DNA from: RI-153 sp963721725
GTDB lineage: Bacteria > Chloroflexota > Anaerolineae > Caldilineales > Caldilineaceae
Assembly: GCA_963721725.1 (NCBI GenBank)
Contig: CAVRLX010000017.1
Span: 186,001-250,000 of the forward strand
Reading direction: 5' to 3'
DNA length: 64,000 nucleotides
A program made the translations under genes and the position numbers. Shown piece after piece: positions 50,216-58,967 of the stretch; position 1 is the stretch's first letter; every line of letters begins with the position of its first letter. Under the pieces are notes generated by a model. It was not told where the DNA came from, made no database searches, and was given only the letters and a program-made list of their open reading frames with translations.

Positions 50216-51237
50216 TTATACAGCCAACAGGCCGAGAAATGACCTGGCTCCGGCTCGAAATCTGGCGGCACTTCAGTTTCGCACAGGCCGTGGATAATGT
50301 GCGGGCAGCGTGGGTGAAAACGGCAGCCTGTGGGCGGCTTGATCAGGCTGGGCGGTTCACCTGGCGGCACCTCGCGATAAGTCAGCGCGTTGGCCGGATC
50401 GGGGTCGGGAATGGCCGCCAACAGCGCTTGGGTATAGGGGTGCAGCGGGCGACGCAACAGCGCGCTCATGCCCGATTTTTCCACAAGTTTACCTGCGTAC
50501 ATGACGAAAATACGCTGGGAAAAATAGCGCACCGTGGAAAGATCGTGGGTAATGTAGATCACCGAGAGGTTGTGTTCATTTTGCAGCCCCTGAAGAAGGC
50601 GCAGCACTTCTACACGCACCGAGGCATCTAGCATAGAGACCGGCTCGTCGGCCACAATCAGCTTGGGGCGCAAAATCATGGCGCGGGCGATGACGATACG
50701 CTGTTGTTGCCCGCCGCTGAGCATGTGCGGGAACTTGGGCAGAAAATCATCCACCGGTGAAAGTCGCACCTCGGTGAGGACCTCGTGGATGCGTTCCAGG
50801 CGTTGGGCTTTGCTTTTGATGCCGTGAATGAGCAGCGGCTCCTCGAGGATGCGTTCCACGTTCATAAAGGGCGGCAGCGCGCCAAAGGGATCTTGCTGGA
50901 CGTAGCCGACCTGCGAGCGATACCATTGCAGACCGGCCGATCCCATTTCGCTGAGATCTTTGCCCTCGAAAAGCACCTGTCCTTTGGTGGGCATGTGCAG
51001 GCCCAGGATGGTCTTCATCAGCGTAGACTTGCCACAGCCGCTTTCGCCCACAATGGCAATGGCCTCACGGCGGTGCAGATCAAAGCTGACGTCGTCTACG
51101 GCGCGCACGGTTCCGGCTGTGCCGAATCCCCACTTTTTCAGCTCGAACCAGGTACACAGATTGCGAATCGAGAGCAGCGGCGCAGTCTCGGAATGGGCGA
51201 CTTTGGCGCTGGTAATGTCTTTGGTTTGAAGGGTCAT
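50212..51237 (-). CDS. Oligopeptide-type ABC transporter ATPase (OppF-like)
   Basis: A 341-residue import ATPase: Walker A VGESGCGKST, signature LSGGQQQRIVIARA, Walker B KLIVADEPVSMLD, H-loop YITHDLSTV, and the C-terminal oligopeptide-transporter extension with RCPHIIHGLCETEVP Cys residues that in this family can hold an Fe-S cluster. It pairs with the upstream ATPase. The start at 51237 (MTLQTKDITSAK) lies 13 bases after the upstream stop; a longer frame would add 67 unlike residues. Confidence 0.95.
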   Translation of the reverse strand: MTLQTKDITSAKVAHSETAPLLSIRNLCTWFELKKWGFGTAGTVRAVDDVSFDLHRREAIAIVGESGCGKSTLMKTILGLHMPTKGQVLFEGKDLSEMGSAGLQWYRSQVGYVQQDPFGALPPFMNVERILEEPLLIHGIKSKAQRLERIHEVLTEVRLSPVDDFLPKFPHMLSGGQQQRIVIARAMILRPKLIVADEPVSMLDASVRVEVLRLLQGLQNEHNLSVIYITHDLSTVRYFSQRIFVMYAGKLVEKSGMSALLRRPLHPYTQALLAAIPDPDPANALTYREVPPGEPPSLIKPPTGCRFHPRCPHIIHGLCETEVPPDFEPEPGHFSACWLYK

Positions 51238-51250
51238 GGGTTTCTCACAA

Positions 51251-52216
51251 TCACGGATAGAGCCAGCACTTGACACGTTGATGCCCACCCATGGCGACCA
51301 GGGGCGGATCTTCGTCGCACTTTTCAAAACGGCTGGGGCAACGATCTTTGAAACGGCAGCCCACGGGCAGATCAAGCAGGCTGGGCGGTGATCCCGAAAT
51401 GAAATCGGGTTCTTCTTCCTGGCGCAGTTTGGGCACACTTGCCATCAGTTTCTTCGAGTAGGGATGATAGGGATCTACAAAGAAATTGGCGGCATCGTTG
51501 TATTCGATCATCTGTCCGGCATACATCACAGCCACACGGTCGGCCAACTCGCTGGAAGTGGCGATGTCATGGGTGATCAGGATGAAGCTGGTCTGCGTTT
51601 CGTGTTTGATCTTCTTGAGCGTGTTCATAATGTTGGCCTGGGTTAACATATCCAGCGCCGAGGTCGGCTCGTCCAAGATGATCAGATCGGGGTCGGTGAC
51701 CATTGCCATGGCAATCGCCACCCGTTGACGCATACCGCCACTGAGTTCAAAGGCATAGCGGTTGATAAAATCCACCGGCACGCCCACATGCTGAAAGGCC
51801 AGCCGCACCCGATCCATGGCGTCGTTGCGCTTGGTGCCAAAGTGCGAGAGCAGCGGTTCGGCCACCTGTTCGCCCACTTTTAACACGGGGTTGAGCGCGT
51901 TCATGGCGGCTTGGGGAACCATGGAGATCTTGACCCAGCGGACTTGTTGGCGAAAGTTCTCGTCGTTGAGCGTCATCAGATCCATGCCGCCCATGAGGAT
52001 CTTGCCGGAAAACGTATCGAGATTGCGCGGCAACAGGCGCAGAATCGACTTTGCCAGTGATGTTTTGCCGCTGCCCGATTCGCCCAAGATCACCAGGGCT
52101 TCGTTACGGTTCATCTCAAAATTGACGCCGTCCACCGCTTTCACTGTGCCGCGGGCGGCGCGGAAATAGACTTTTAGGTTTTCAACACGCAACAAAGGAC
52201 TGTTGTTTGTCTGCAT
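51251..52216 (-). CDS. Oligopeptide-type ABC transporter ATPase (OppD-like)
   Basis: A 321-residue import ATPase: Walker A LGESGSGKTS, Q-loop VPQAAMNALNP, signature LSGGMRQRVAIAMA, Walker B LIILDEPTSALD, H-loop LITHDIATSSE, and the C-terminal Cys-rich extension (GCRFKDRCPSRFEKCDEDPP). Its ATG overlaps the upstream permease stop by one base (TGATG), so the two are made in step. With OppF and two permeases it completes an importer for peptides or similar oligomers. Confidence 0.96.
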   Translation of the reverse strand: MQTNNSPLLRVENLKVYFRAARGTVKAVDGVNFEMNRNEALVILGESGSGKTSLAKSILRLLPRNLDTFSGKILMGGMDLMTLNDENFRQQVRWVKISMVPQAAMNALNPVLKVGEQVAEPLLSHFGTKRNDAMDRVRLAFQHVGVPVDFINRYAFELSGGMRQRVAIAMAMVTDPDLIILDEPTSALDMLTQANIMNTLKKIKHETQTSFILITHDIATSSELADRVAVMYAGQMIEYNDAANFFVDPYHPYSKKLMASVPKLRQEEEPDFISGSPPSLLDLPVGCRFKDRCPSRFEKCDEDPPLVAMGGHQRVKCWLYP

Positions 52217-53559
52217 CAGAGTTCTCTCAGCCTCGGGTTAAAGATGCGATCCAGTGCAAAGCCCACCATGGCGAAACCGAGGCCGGTAAAGATCAGCAGA
52301 ACGGCAGGCTCCAGCATCCAATAATAATAACCGTTATAAAGAGCACCGTTGGCGCGTGCATCGTTGAGCACTTTGCCCCAGGTGGGCAGGATGGGATCGC
52401 CCAGGCCCAGCACGGCCAGCGTCGCTTCCAGGAAAACGTAGGAGGGAATCAGTACCACAAATTGGGGGACCAAAATGGGGATGATGCGCGGGATCAGATA
52501 GCGGAAGATAATCCGAAAATGACCGGCCCCATAGGCCTTGGCCGCCTCGATATAGGGCGATTCTTTGATCTGCAAAAAGATGGCGCGATAGCTTTTGATG
52601 CCGCCGCTAAAGATCCCAAGCAGGATGACCATGCCCAACATCAGCCAGATACTACGCGAATAGAAAGTGCCGATCATAATTAAGATCGGCAAGACCGGCA
52701 AAATCAGGTTCACCTCCGTAATGCGCTGAATGGCAGCGTCGATCCAGCCGCCAAACCAGACACCCATCGCGGCAATGATCATGGTGGTAATCGTGGTGCC
52801 GACGGCGGCCAATAACCCAAACGAGAGAGCGATGGGCGTGCCCCAGAGCAGCGCCAACATGAGATCACGGCGGCGGTTGTCTGTGCCCGCCATGCCATAC
52901 ACCTGACCATAGACCACCAACTTGGCGTCTACATCGGCCTCGTCTTCAAAGACAAGACCGGCGGCGCGCAATTCATAGGTCCCTTTGAGCGGTGTGGGCG
53001 GGTCTACATCGGGGATAGCAAAGAGGCCGATCTCCGGGGAGAGACCGTCCAGCCGCCGTTTCAGCCGATCTTCCTGCGAAGCGCGGAAGACGACGTTGCC
53101 CTGCACTGTGGTGTCGCCCAGACGAATTTCGCGCCCGTCGGGGGTAATCCAGGTCATCTCTACATGCGGGCGCTTTTCCTTGAATTTTGCGCTGAGAAAA
53201 ACTGATACCTCTTGGGGAAAGCCGTCATAGTTATACTCAAACGGAAAGGAGATGATAACATCGGTCATATCTGCGGAGATAGCCTCTCGGCTTTTGATTT
53301 CGGGCGTTTCCGCGCTGTTGATAATAATCGTATCGGGTTTGTCGTTGCCGGGAAACCAGTTGACCCAGCGCGGTTGGGCATTGCGCGGGGTGTCAATCCA
53401 GACGTTTTCGCCGCCGCGCCAGCGGGTTACGGCATCTTCATAGGGCAGCGCAATGACGGTGTAAATCGAAAGCGCAATTAACGAGGCAATCAGCAACATG
53501 CCAAAGAGTGCCGATGGATAGCGGCTCAATTCACGCAGAGATAGATAAATGGACTTCAT
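52216..53559 (-). CDS. Oligopeptide-type ABC permease (OppC/DppC-like) with large extracytoplasmic insert
   Basis: A 447-residue permease, about 130 longer than usual. After helix 1 (SALFGMLLIASLIALSIYTV) comes a predicted extracytoplasmic domain of about 200 residues (WRGGENVWIDTPRNAQPRWV to YELRAAGLVFEDEADVDAKL) before the five-helix core (RRDLMLALLWGTPIALSFGLL...). The cytoplasmic coupling EAA loop is normal (YIEAAKAYGAGHFRIIFRYLIP). Such inserts may contact the unusual binding protein encoded upstream. Start overlaps the upstream stop by ATGA. Confidence 0.92.
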   Translation of the reverse strand: MKSIYLSLRELSRYPSALFGMLLIASLIALSIYTVIALPYEDAVTRWRGGENVWIDTPRNAQPRWVNWFPGNDKPDTIIINSAETPEIKSREAISADMTDVIISFPFEYNYDGFPQEVSVFLSAKFKEKRPHVEMTWITPDGREIRLGDTTVQGNVVFRASQEDRLKRRLDGLSPEIGLFAIPDVDPPTPLKGTYELRAAGLVFEDEADVDAKLVVYGQVYGMAGTDNRRRDLMLALLWGTPIALSFGLLAAVGTTITTMIIAAMGVWFGGWIDAAIQRITEVNLILPVLPILIMIGTFYSRSIWLMLGMVILLGIFSGGIKSYRAIFLQIKESPYIEAAKAYGAGHFRIIFRYLIPRIIPILVPQFVVLIPSYVFLEATLAVLGLGDPILPTWGKVLNDARANGALYNGYYYWMLEPAVLLIFTGLGFAMVGFALDRIFNPRLREL

Positions 53560-54695
53560 GCGCTGCTGCTCCCCCCACCGACTTTCACGCGTGGGTCAAT
53601 CAATGCATAGACAATATCAAGGAGAAAGACGGTCAGGGCCAACAAATAGGCGTAGATTACTGTGGAGCCGACAATGACTGGCGTGTCATAGACGTTAATG
53701 GCTTGATAGAGCAGCCGCCCCAGCCCCGGCCAGTTAAAGACCGTTTCCAGCACAATCGCGCCGGTCCACAGGGCGATGATCGTGAGGGCAAAGTTGGTGA
53801 CAATCGTGGGCAGCGTGGGCCGTAAGATGTAGCGCTGTTCAATGGCCCGCGCCGAAAGACCTTTGGCGTGGGCCATTTCCACATAATCTTCGCTGGAATA
53901 GATCAGAAAGAAGGTGCGCCACGAATAGATGCTCAGGAAAATGGCGCTGATCACAATCGACGAAACAGGCAAAATAAGGTGCTTGAGCAGGCTGCCCAGA
54001 TAGAGCAGCGGTTCTTTGGGCGGCGGCGCAGATACCATGCCACCATAGGGCAAAACACCCCACAACGCGGCAAAGATAAGGATGAAAAAGAGGCCATAGA
54101 ACCACGAAGGCGCCGCCGAAGTGGGGGCCAATGCAATAATGGTGCGGTCGAGCCAACTGCCATAATTGCGCGAAAGCCCCAGGGCCAAAAAGACGGAAGA
54201 AAAGAAGAGAATCAACTGGGCGCTGGCAAAGAGGACCAACGTGGCAGGCAACCGCTCCAACAGGATCAGCCGCACTTGTTTGGATCCGCTGTCACTGTTG
54301 ATAATCTCGGCGCGGCCCAGGTTCAGCGTCAGCGCATCCCACAAATAGGTGAAACTGCGTACCATAAAGGGCTGGTCCAGCCCCAACCGCTTCTCCTGCA
54401 AGGCAACCAATTTAGCGATGTGATCACGCTTGTCTTCGCTGGAGAGGGTACGCAGCGTAGGATCTAGCCCCACCTGCATGGAGATTTCCTCTTCGATGAA
54501 GCCGCGGCGCATTTGGTCCACATATCCACCCATGTTGGCAATCAGAATCGTTAGATAGATGCCGATGACGACGGTGATAAATAACACCACGCTGCGCACG
54601 AGCGTGTAGCGCACGACACGCATCAGCGCGCTGGAGCCAGACCGGCGTGTTTTCTCTTCTACGTCAGGCCGCATACCAATTGTTGCTTCGGCCAT
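53556..54695 (-). CDS. Oligopeptide-type ABC permease (OppB/DppB-like)
   Basis: A 379-residue permease. Helix 1 (SVVLFITVVIGIYLTILIAN), an external segment of about 90 residues (IEEEISMQVGLDPTLRTLSS... RLGLDQPFMVRSFTYLWDAL), then the five-helix core (RLPATLVLFASAQLILFFSSVFLA) with EAA loop (EDYVEMAHAKGLSARAIEQRY) and the family ending AYLLALTVFLLDIVYALIDPRVKVG. I start at 54695 (MAEATIG) behind GAGGA rather than nine codons earlier. Confidence 0.94.
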   Translation of the reverse strand: MAEATIGMRPDVEEKTRRSGSSALMRVVRYTLVRSVVLFITVVIGIYLTILIANMGGYVDQMRRGFIEEEISMQVGLDPTLRTLSSEDKRDHIAKLVALQEKRLGLDQPFMVRSFTYLWDALTLNLGRAEIINSDSGSKQVRLILLERLPATLVLFASAQLILFFSSVFLALGLSRNYGSWLDRTIIALAPTSAAPSWFYGLFFILIFAALWGVLPYGGMVSAPPPKEPLLYLGSLLKHLILPVSSIVISAIFLSIYSWRTFFLIYSSEDYVEMAHAKGLSARAIEQRYILRPTLPTIVTNFALTIIALWTGAIVLETVFNWPGLGRLLYQAINVYDTPVIVGSTVIYAYLLALTVFLLDIVYALIDPRVKVGGGSSSA

Positions 54696-54836
54696 AGGGT
54701 TCCTCTTTCGTCGCTCACTCACAAAAACACAAGGAAGACCAAGTCGATCTACTATAGCACAATCACTACCCGAACCGGCTATTGTGAGAGCCGGGAACCG
54801 CTCCTTCTGCCAGGGCCAGGATTGGACTATTGTTAC

Positions 54837-54888
54837 AAAGAGACCCGCCCAGTCAACGGGGGTACCGTCATTCTGGGCGGGTCTCTTT
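54837..54888 (-). terminator. Stem-loop between binding protein and permease genes
   Basis: AAAGAGACCCGCCCA (54837-54851) pairs perfectly with TGGGCGGGTCTCTTT (54874-54888). Placed just after the binding-protein gene within the operon, it probably acts as a partial terminator or 3' stabiliser that makes the binding protein more abundant than the permeases, as in many import operons. Confidence 0.75.
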
Positions 54889-54914
54889 TAGCTACATACA
54901 GTCACACTCTCTCT

Positions 54915-57515
54915 CTACGGGACGGTGACAAATTCCAAAGTAGCAAAGGTCGGCAGGCTCACGGGGCCAGGAACCACTGCCACCTCAAGCCGGTTTGCCC
55001 CTGCTTCCAGTTCAGCAGTCTGCTCGGCAGTCAGCACAATCTCCCACAGGCCATTGTCCACGGCTTCGGCACTGCCCTTAAAGGCCAGCGCGCCCACAGC
55101 GTCGAAGACAAGGTACTGCACATCGTTGATCATGTCCATCGCGTAGGGTTCGCCCTGGAAGTCAACATAGACCTCAAAGGTTGCCTCGTCGCCCACTGTT
55201 ACGCGGCTGGGGCCATCAAGTTCGACCTCGGCGATCATGGGGGTCTCGAAGCGTTCCCACTTGTCCGCCGCATCGGGGTAGCTTTCGTTGCGGCGCAGTT
55301 GCACCGTACCTTCAACCGGGAAGGCTTCTTCCAGGTAGAAGGGGCCACTGCCCACCCAGAAATGACCCTTTTCGGCGTACCAATCGCTCAGGTTCTGCCA
55401 GCGGCTGGCAACTTCATCTTCGCCCACATATTCGCTCAGGGCAGCGGCATAGGGAACGAAGCCCTCGCCAGCCGCTTGGTCGACATATTTTGCCAGGATT
55501 TCCAGGCTGGGGCCGGCAATGTAGCTCATCCATTCGACGCCCAGTTCCTCAGCCTTGTCAGCCGAGAAGGCCAGTTCGCCGTTCTGTTGAGCCATAATCC
55601 CCATGGCAACTGTGTGCCAGGGAGTGGGGCCACGCAGACCATACGGGAAGAAGCCCACTACGTTCCACTCAGCATCCAGGAAATAGGCATCGCTGTAGAA
55701 CTCGATCACCAGCGGATCGGTTTGAACAATCTTGAAACCGCGGAAGGCATCCATGAAGGCTTCAAAGCCCGGCACAGTGGCAGCGTCATAGATGGGGCTG
55801 GCTTCTTTGGACTGATCGAAGGTGAGGATCATGCCCAGGATAATGTCGGCCATAGAAATCTGGCTGCCATCATGCCAAGTCAGGTCAAAGAGATCGGCGG
55901 GATAGGTGACGGTGCTCTTGCGATTGGCCGTCATGGTTTCGGTGTACTTTTCGCTGGCGGTGATGAAGCGCTGTTCGGTGGCGTCCCAGTCCACCCAGGC
56001 ATCGTCCGGCACAGTGATTTCGGCGGCAAATTGGAGATCTACCCAATCCAGCGTCTTGACCACAGGCAGCCCTTCTTTGATCACCACTTCGGCGCTTTCA
56101 ATGCGCTGCGGCCAGAAGAGGCCGGTGAAGGGATCGGGGAAGACATCCTGATCGCCCGTGGCGCGAATCAGCATGGTGTCATAGATAAAGTTGCTGCCGT
56201 TGATGGGATTCCACGGGTCGTTGAGGATGGCGGGCATGGCAATCGTGACCGAGCCATCGGTGTCGCCTTCAGCTTTGAGCGTGTGTGCCCACAGCCACGA
56301 GCCATAGATACCGCCGGCCAAGTCAGAGGCCACGGCAATGTTGCTGCGATAGGGCGAGAAGCTCAGGCGGTCCACGAGCCACAGGCGCACAGAATCTTGC
56401 AGGGCAAGGTCCAGGGCTTCGGCAAAGAGGGCGGTGCGCTCGTCCAGCGTTTCAAATTCGTTGTTGGCAAGTTTCTGCGCAACGGCATCAAACTCGACTG
56501 TGGGGGTGTAGGCCTGCCACAGCGGCGAGCCAAGACCGCGATCGGTGTAGAAGAAGTCGAAGTTGCTCCCCTGGTCGCGGCTGATGGCTGTGGTGACCCA
56601 ACCGCCCGTGTAGAGATGCCACTGGCCTTCGGCGGGATCGCCCTGTGCCCAAACCGGCGAGGCTTCGGCGCTGGTGCGATAGTCGCGGGTGACGGTGAAG
56701 CCGATGTCCTCGAGCAGGTTGGAGATATAATCGCCAATCTCGCGGCGTTCGTCTTCCGTGCGGATCAAGAAGATGAGCGTGACGGGATTGCCTTCATACT
56801 GCCATTTGCCATCCACCAATTCTGCGCCCAAAGCTTCCATTTCGGCGGCGATGGTGGCTTCCGCATCTTCGGCATTGGGTGCATATTGCAGTTCGAGCGG
56901 GCGGGCCACATCCACCAAACGGGCGTAATCAGGGAATGCGCCGTTAATGGGGAAATATTTGGGGACAGCCAGACCATTGAAAATTTCCTGCACAATGTAG
57001 TTACGGTCAACCAGTTTGTTCATGGCCGAACGAACGGCAGGCACGGCAAATGGGTTGAGGCTGCCGTTTTCAAACACAGGGCCAACCGGATTGAAGGTCA
57101 AGTCGTTGTACGAACCGAAAGACTGCGAGTACTTCAGATTGGGTGAATTCTGTACCGTGTTGAAGACTTCCGCTTCGCTCACGGAATAGGCATAGATGTC
57201 GATGTCTTCCGCTTCCAAGCGAGAGACAGCGGCAGCGGCGCTGGGTTCTTCCACAATCACCACTTCGGAAATAGCTGCGCCTTCGACGGTCTCTTCGGCG
57301 GGTTCTTCAGTGGCTTCTTCGGCGGGTTCTTCGGTAGCTTCCGCTTCAGGTTCTTCAGTGGCTTCCGTAGCCGGTTCTTCGGTGGCTTCGGCTGGGGCCG
57401 CGGCGACCTCGGTGGCGGCCGGTGCGGCAGGCGGCGGGGTGTCTTGATTACAGGCCGCCATGATCAAAACAAAGATCAGGAGCAGGGCTAGGAGAGAAGA
57501 TCGTTTCAATCTCAT
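54915..57515 (-). CDS. Large solute-binding lipoprotein, SBP family 5, with apparently permuted halves
   Basis: An 866-residue lipoprotein: signal and lipobox LIMAAC with Cys 22, then a low-complexity Ala-Thr-Glu-Pro tether (about 23-80; repeats of ATEEP). The body is recognisable as an SBP-5 peptide/nickel-binding fold, but in altered order. Sequence typical of the C-terminal half (SRLEAEDIDIYAYSVSEAEV near 98; VRSAMNKLVDRNYIV near 161) comes first, and sequence typical of the N-terminal half (LTWHDGSQISMADII near 545; VGSGPFYLEEAF near 720; RRNESYPDA near 738) comes last. A small beta domain closes the protein (about 760-866). Start at ATG 57515 behind GGAGGAA. It feeds the transporter encoded directly downstream. 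Confidence 0.9.
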   Translation of the reverse strand: MRLKRSSLLALLLIFVLIMAACNQDTPPPAAPAATEVAAAPAEATEEPATEATEEPEAEATEEPAEEATEEPAEETVEGAAISEVVIVEEPSAAAAVSRLEAEDIDIYAYSVSEAEVFNTVQNSPNLKYSQSFGSYNDLTFNPVGPVFENGSLNPFAVPAVRSAMNKLVDRNYIVQEIFNGLAVPKYFPINGAFPDYARLVDVARPLELQYAPNAEDAEATIAAEMEALGAELVDGKWQYEGNPVTLIFLIRTEDERREIGDYISNLLEDIGFTVTRDYRTSAEASPVWAQGDPAEGQWHLYTGGWVTTAISRDQGSNFDFFYTDRGLGSPLWQAYTPTVEFDAVAQKLANNEFETLDERTALFAEALDLALQDSVRLWLVDRLSFSPYRSNIAVASDLAGGIYGSWLWAHTLKAEGDTDGSVTIAMPAILNDPWNPINGSNFIYDTMLIRATGDQDVFPDPFTGLFWPQRIESAEVVIKEGLPVVKTLDWVDLQFAAEITVPDDAWVDWDATEQRFITASEKYTETMTANRKSTVTYPADLFDLTWHDGSQISMADIILGMILTFDQSKEASPIYDAATVPGFEAFMDAFRGFKIVQTDPLVIEFYSDAYFLDAEWNVVGFFPYGLRGPTPWHTVAMGIMAQQNGELAFSADKAEELGVEWMSYIAGPSLEILAKYVDQAAGEGFVPYAAALSEYVGEDEVASRWQNLSDWYAEKGHFWVGSGPFYLEEAFPVEGTVQLRRNESYPDAADKWERFETPMIAEVELDGPSRVTVGDEATFEVYVDFQGEPYAMDMINDVQYLVFDAVGALAFKGSAEAVDNGLWEIVLTAEQTAELEAGANRLEVAVVPGPVSLPTFATLEFVTVP

Positions 57516-57762
57516 ACAGATTCCTCCATGAAATTGGTGGGGGCTTACGCCCAAATCAGGATAAAAAGGTTGGAATTAACAAAGCCGGACTTGTTTTGAA
57601 ACTATGCTTTGGATTTGTGCATGGACTACACTTTTGGGCTTTGTAATTTTGCTTGGTTTTGGCGCAAAGGCGTGTATTCAACAGTGGTTTTAATGGTGAC
57701 CGGTTGAGGAAAAACCCAGCCATTCGGTAATTCGAGGCATCCGCCCGGTCAGGGCTACCCGC

Positions 57763-57791
57763 ATAGTAGCATTCCACCCCTTGTCTGTCAA
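57763..57791 (-). promoter_or_regulatory. Promoter of the peptide ABC operon
   Basis: TTGACA (57791-57786) and TACTAT (57768-57763) with 17-base spacing; one of the best promoter matches in the window. Confidence 0.85.
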
Positions 57792-57833
57792 TTTGGAGTG
57801 GAGAAGCACGTTCGATTTTCGGTTGGCTGCGGC

Positions 57834-57868
57834 AAAAAAGAACGGAGATTCATCTCTGGTCTCCGTTC
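57834..57868 (-). terminator. Terminator of the second permease operon
   Basis: On the minus strand GAACGGAGA (57868-57860) pairs with TCTCCGTTC (57848-57840) and is followed by TTTTTT. It starts about 50 bases after the permease stop at 57917. Confidence 0.88.
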
Positions 57869-57916
57869 ATCTCTAGCTTTTCTGTTATTTGAGGCTGGTG
57901 TTGCCATCGGCACGAC

Positions 57917-58948
57917 TTAGTTGGTATTTTTCATCATGGGGTCCAGCGCATCGCGCAGGCCGTCACCGATGAGGTAGAGCGCCAACACGGTCAACGTAAT
58001 CAAGAGGCCAGGCGCAACCAGCAAATGCAGGGCGACAAAGGCCCCTGTCTGTGGATCGCGCAGAAAGATCAGGTTGTTGGCCCGGTTCAACATACTGCCC
58101 CACGTGGCATCGGGTGGCTGCACCCCCAACCCCAAAAAGCTCAGTGCCGACTCCACCAGAATCAGGACGCCGATATCAATGGCGGCATTGACGATAATAA
58201 TGGGCAGGCTGTTGGGGATCACATGTTGCAGCATAATACGCAGATTGCTCACGCCGATGGAGCGCGCCGCCAATACAAAATCGAGTTCGCGCACCTTGAA
58301 GACATTGCCGCGGATCAGGCGCGCCGTGCCAAACCAGCCAAGCAGCCCCAGGAAGAGCATCAATGTCATGGGTTTGGGCTTGAAAATGGCGGTGATGATA
58401 ATCAGCAAATAGATGCCGGGGATGGAGACCAGCGTGTTGATCAGCCACATGATCATATCATCCACCATGCCGCCGAAAAAGCCGGCAATCGCGCCCACGC
58501 TGACGCCCACGACCAGCGTAATCGCCGCTGCGGCAAAGGCAATGCCCAGGCTCACCCGTCCGCCATAAAGCAGGCGTGCAAACTGATCCCGGCCCAGTTG
58601 GTCGGTGCCGAGCCAATGGGTAACACCGTTGGCTTTGCCCAACATGGTGGGGGCCGTCACGGGATCCATGCCCAGAATCCATTGAATATAGGGTCCGATA
58701 TAAGGTTGCGCAAAGGCATTGCTGGGGTTAGTGGCATTGGGGCCAACGCCCACCAGAAGTTCGGTGAGGGCCGGGGCCAGCAACGAAAGCATCCCCAGCA
58801 CAAACAAAAAGGTAAGTGCAATCAGGGTCATTTTATCACGGCGCAAGCTGCGCAACGCCATGCCCCAGAAGGTCTGTGGTTTGCGCTTTAGCTGTGGCTC
58901 GGCGGCAAGTGCGACTAAATCGGCTGTAGTGGCTTGTTGTACCGACAT
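57917..58948 (-). CDS. Dipeptide-type ABC permease (DppC-like)
   Basis: A 343-residue permease. It has the N-terminal OppC-family segment (WGMALRSLRRDKMTLIALTF), helix 1, an external loop with HWLGTDQLGRDQFARLLYGGRVSLGIA (the DppC hallmark, quoted in part), the EAA loop (DFVLAARSIGVSNLRIMLQHVIPN) and the ending YLIGDGLRDALDPM. Start at 58948 (MSVQQATT) behind AAGGAAA. Unlike the neighbouring locus it has a normal-sized external loop. Confidence 0.95.
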   Translation of the reverse strand: MSVQQATTADLVALAAEPQLKRKPQTFWGMALRSLRRDKMTLIALTFLFVLGMLSLLAPALTELLVGVGPNATNPSNAFAQPYIGPYIQWILGMDPVTAPTMLGKANGVTHWLGTDQLGRDQFARLLYGGRVSLGIAFAAAAITLVVGVSVGAIAGFFGGMVDDMIMWLINTLVSIPGIYLLIIITAIFKPKPMTLMLFLGLLGWFGTARLIRGNVFKVRELDFVLAARSIGVSNLRIMLQHVIPNSLPIIIVNAAIDIGVLILVESALSFLGLGVQPPDATWGSMLNRANNLIFLRDPQTGAFVALHLLVAPGLLITLTVLALYLIGDGLRDALDPMMKNTN

Positions 58949-58967
58949 AATAATTTTTCCTTCTCGA

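Larger units (their letters stand above)
57516..57916 (-). other. Leader of the binding-protein operon and end of the neighbouring operon
   Basis: No gene in this interval. It holds the promoter at 57763-57791, which implies a 5' leader of about 240 bases, and the terminator of the preceding operon at 57834-57868. The leader contains no riboswitch or attenuator that I recognise. Confidence 0.6.

Noticed and set aside
54822..57146. 774-codon + strand open frame opposite the large binding protein
   Set aside because: A shadow of a strongly supported lipoprotein gene; no domain, composition typical of antisense frames.
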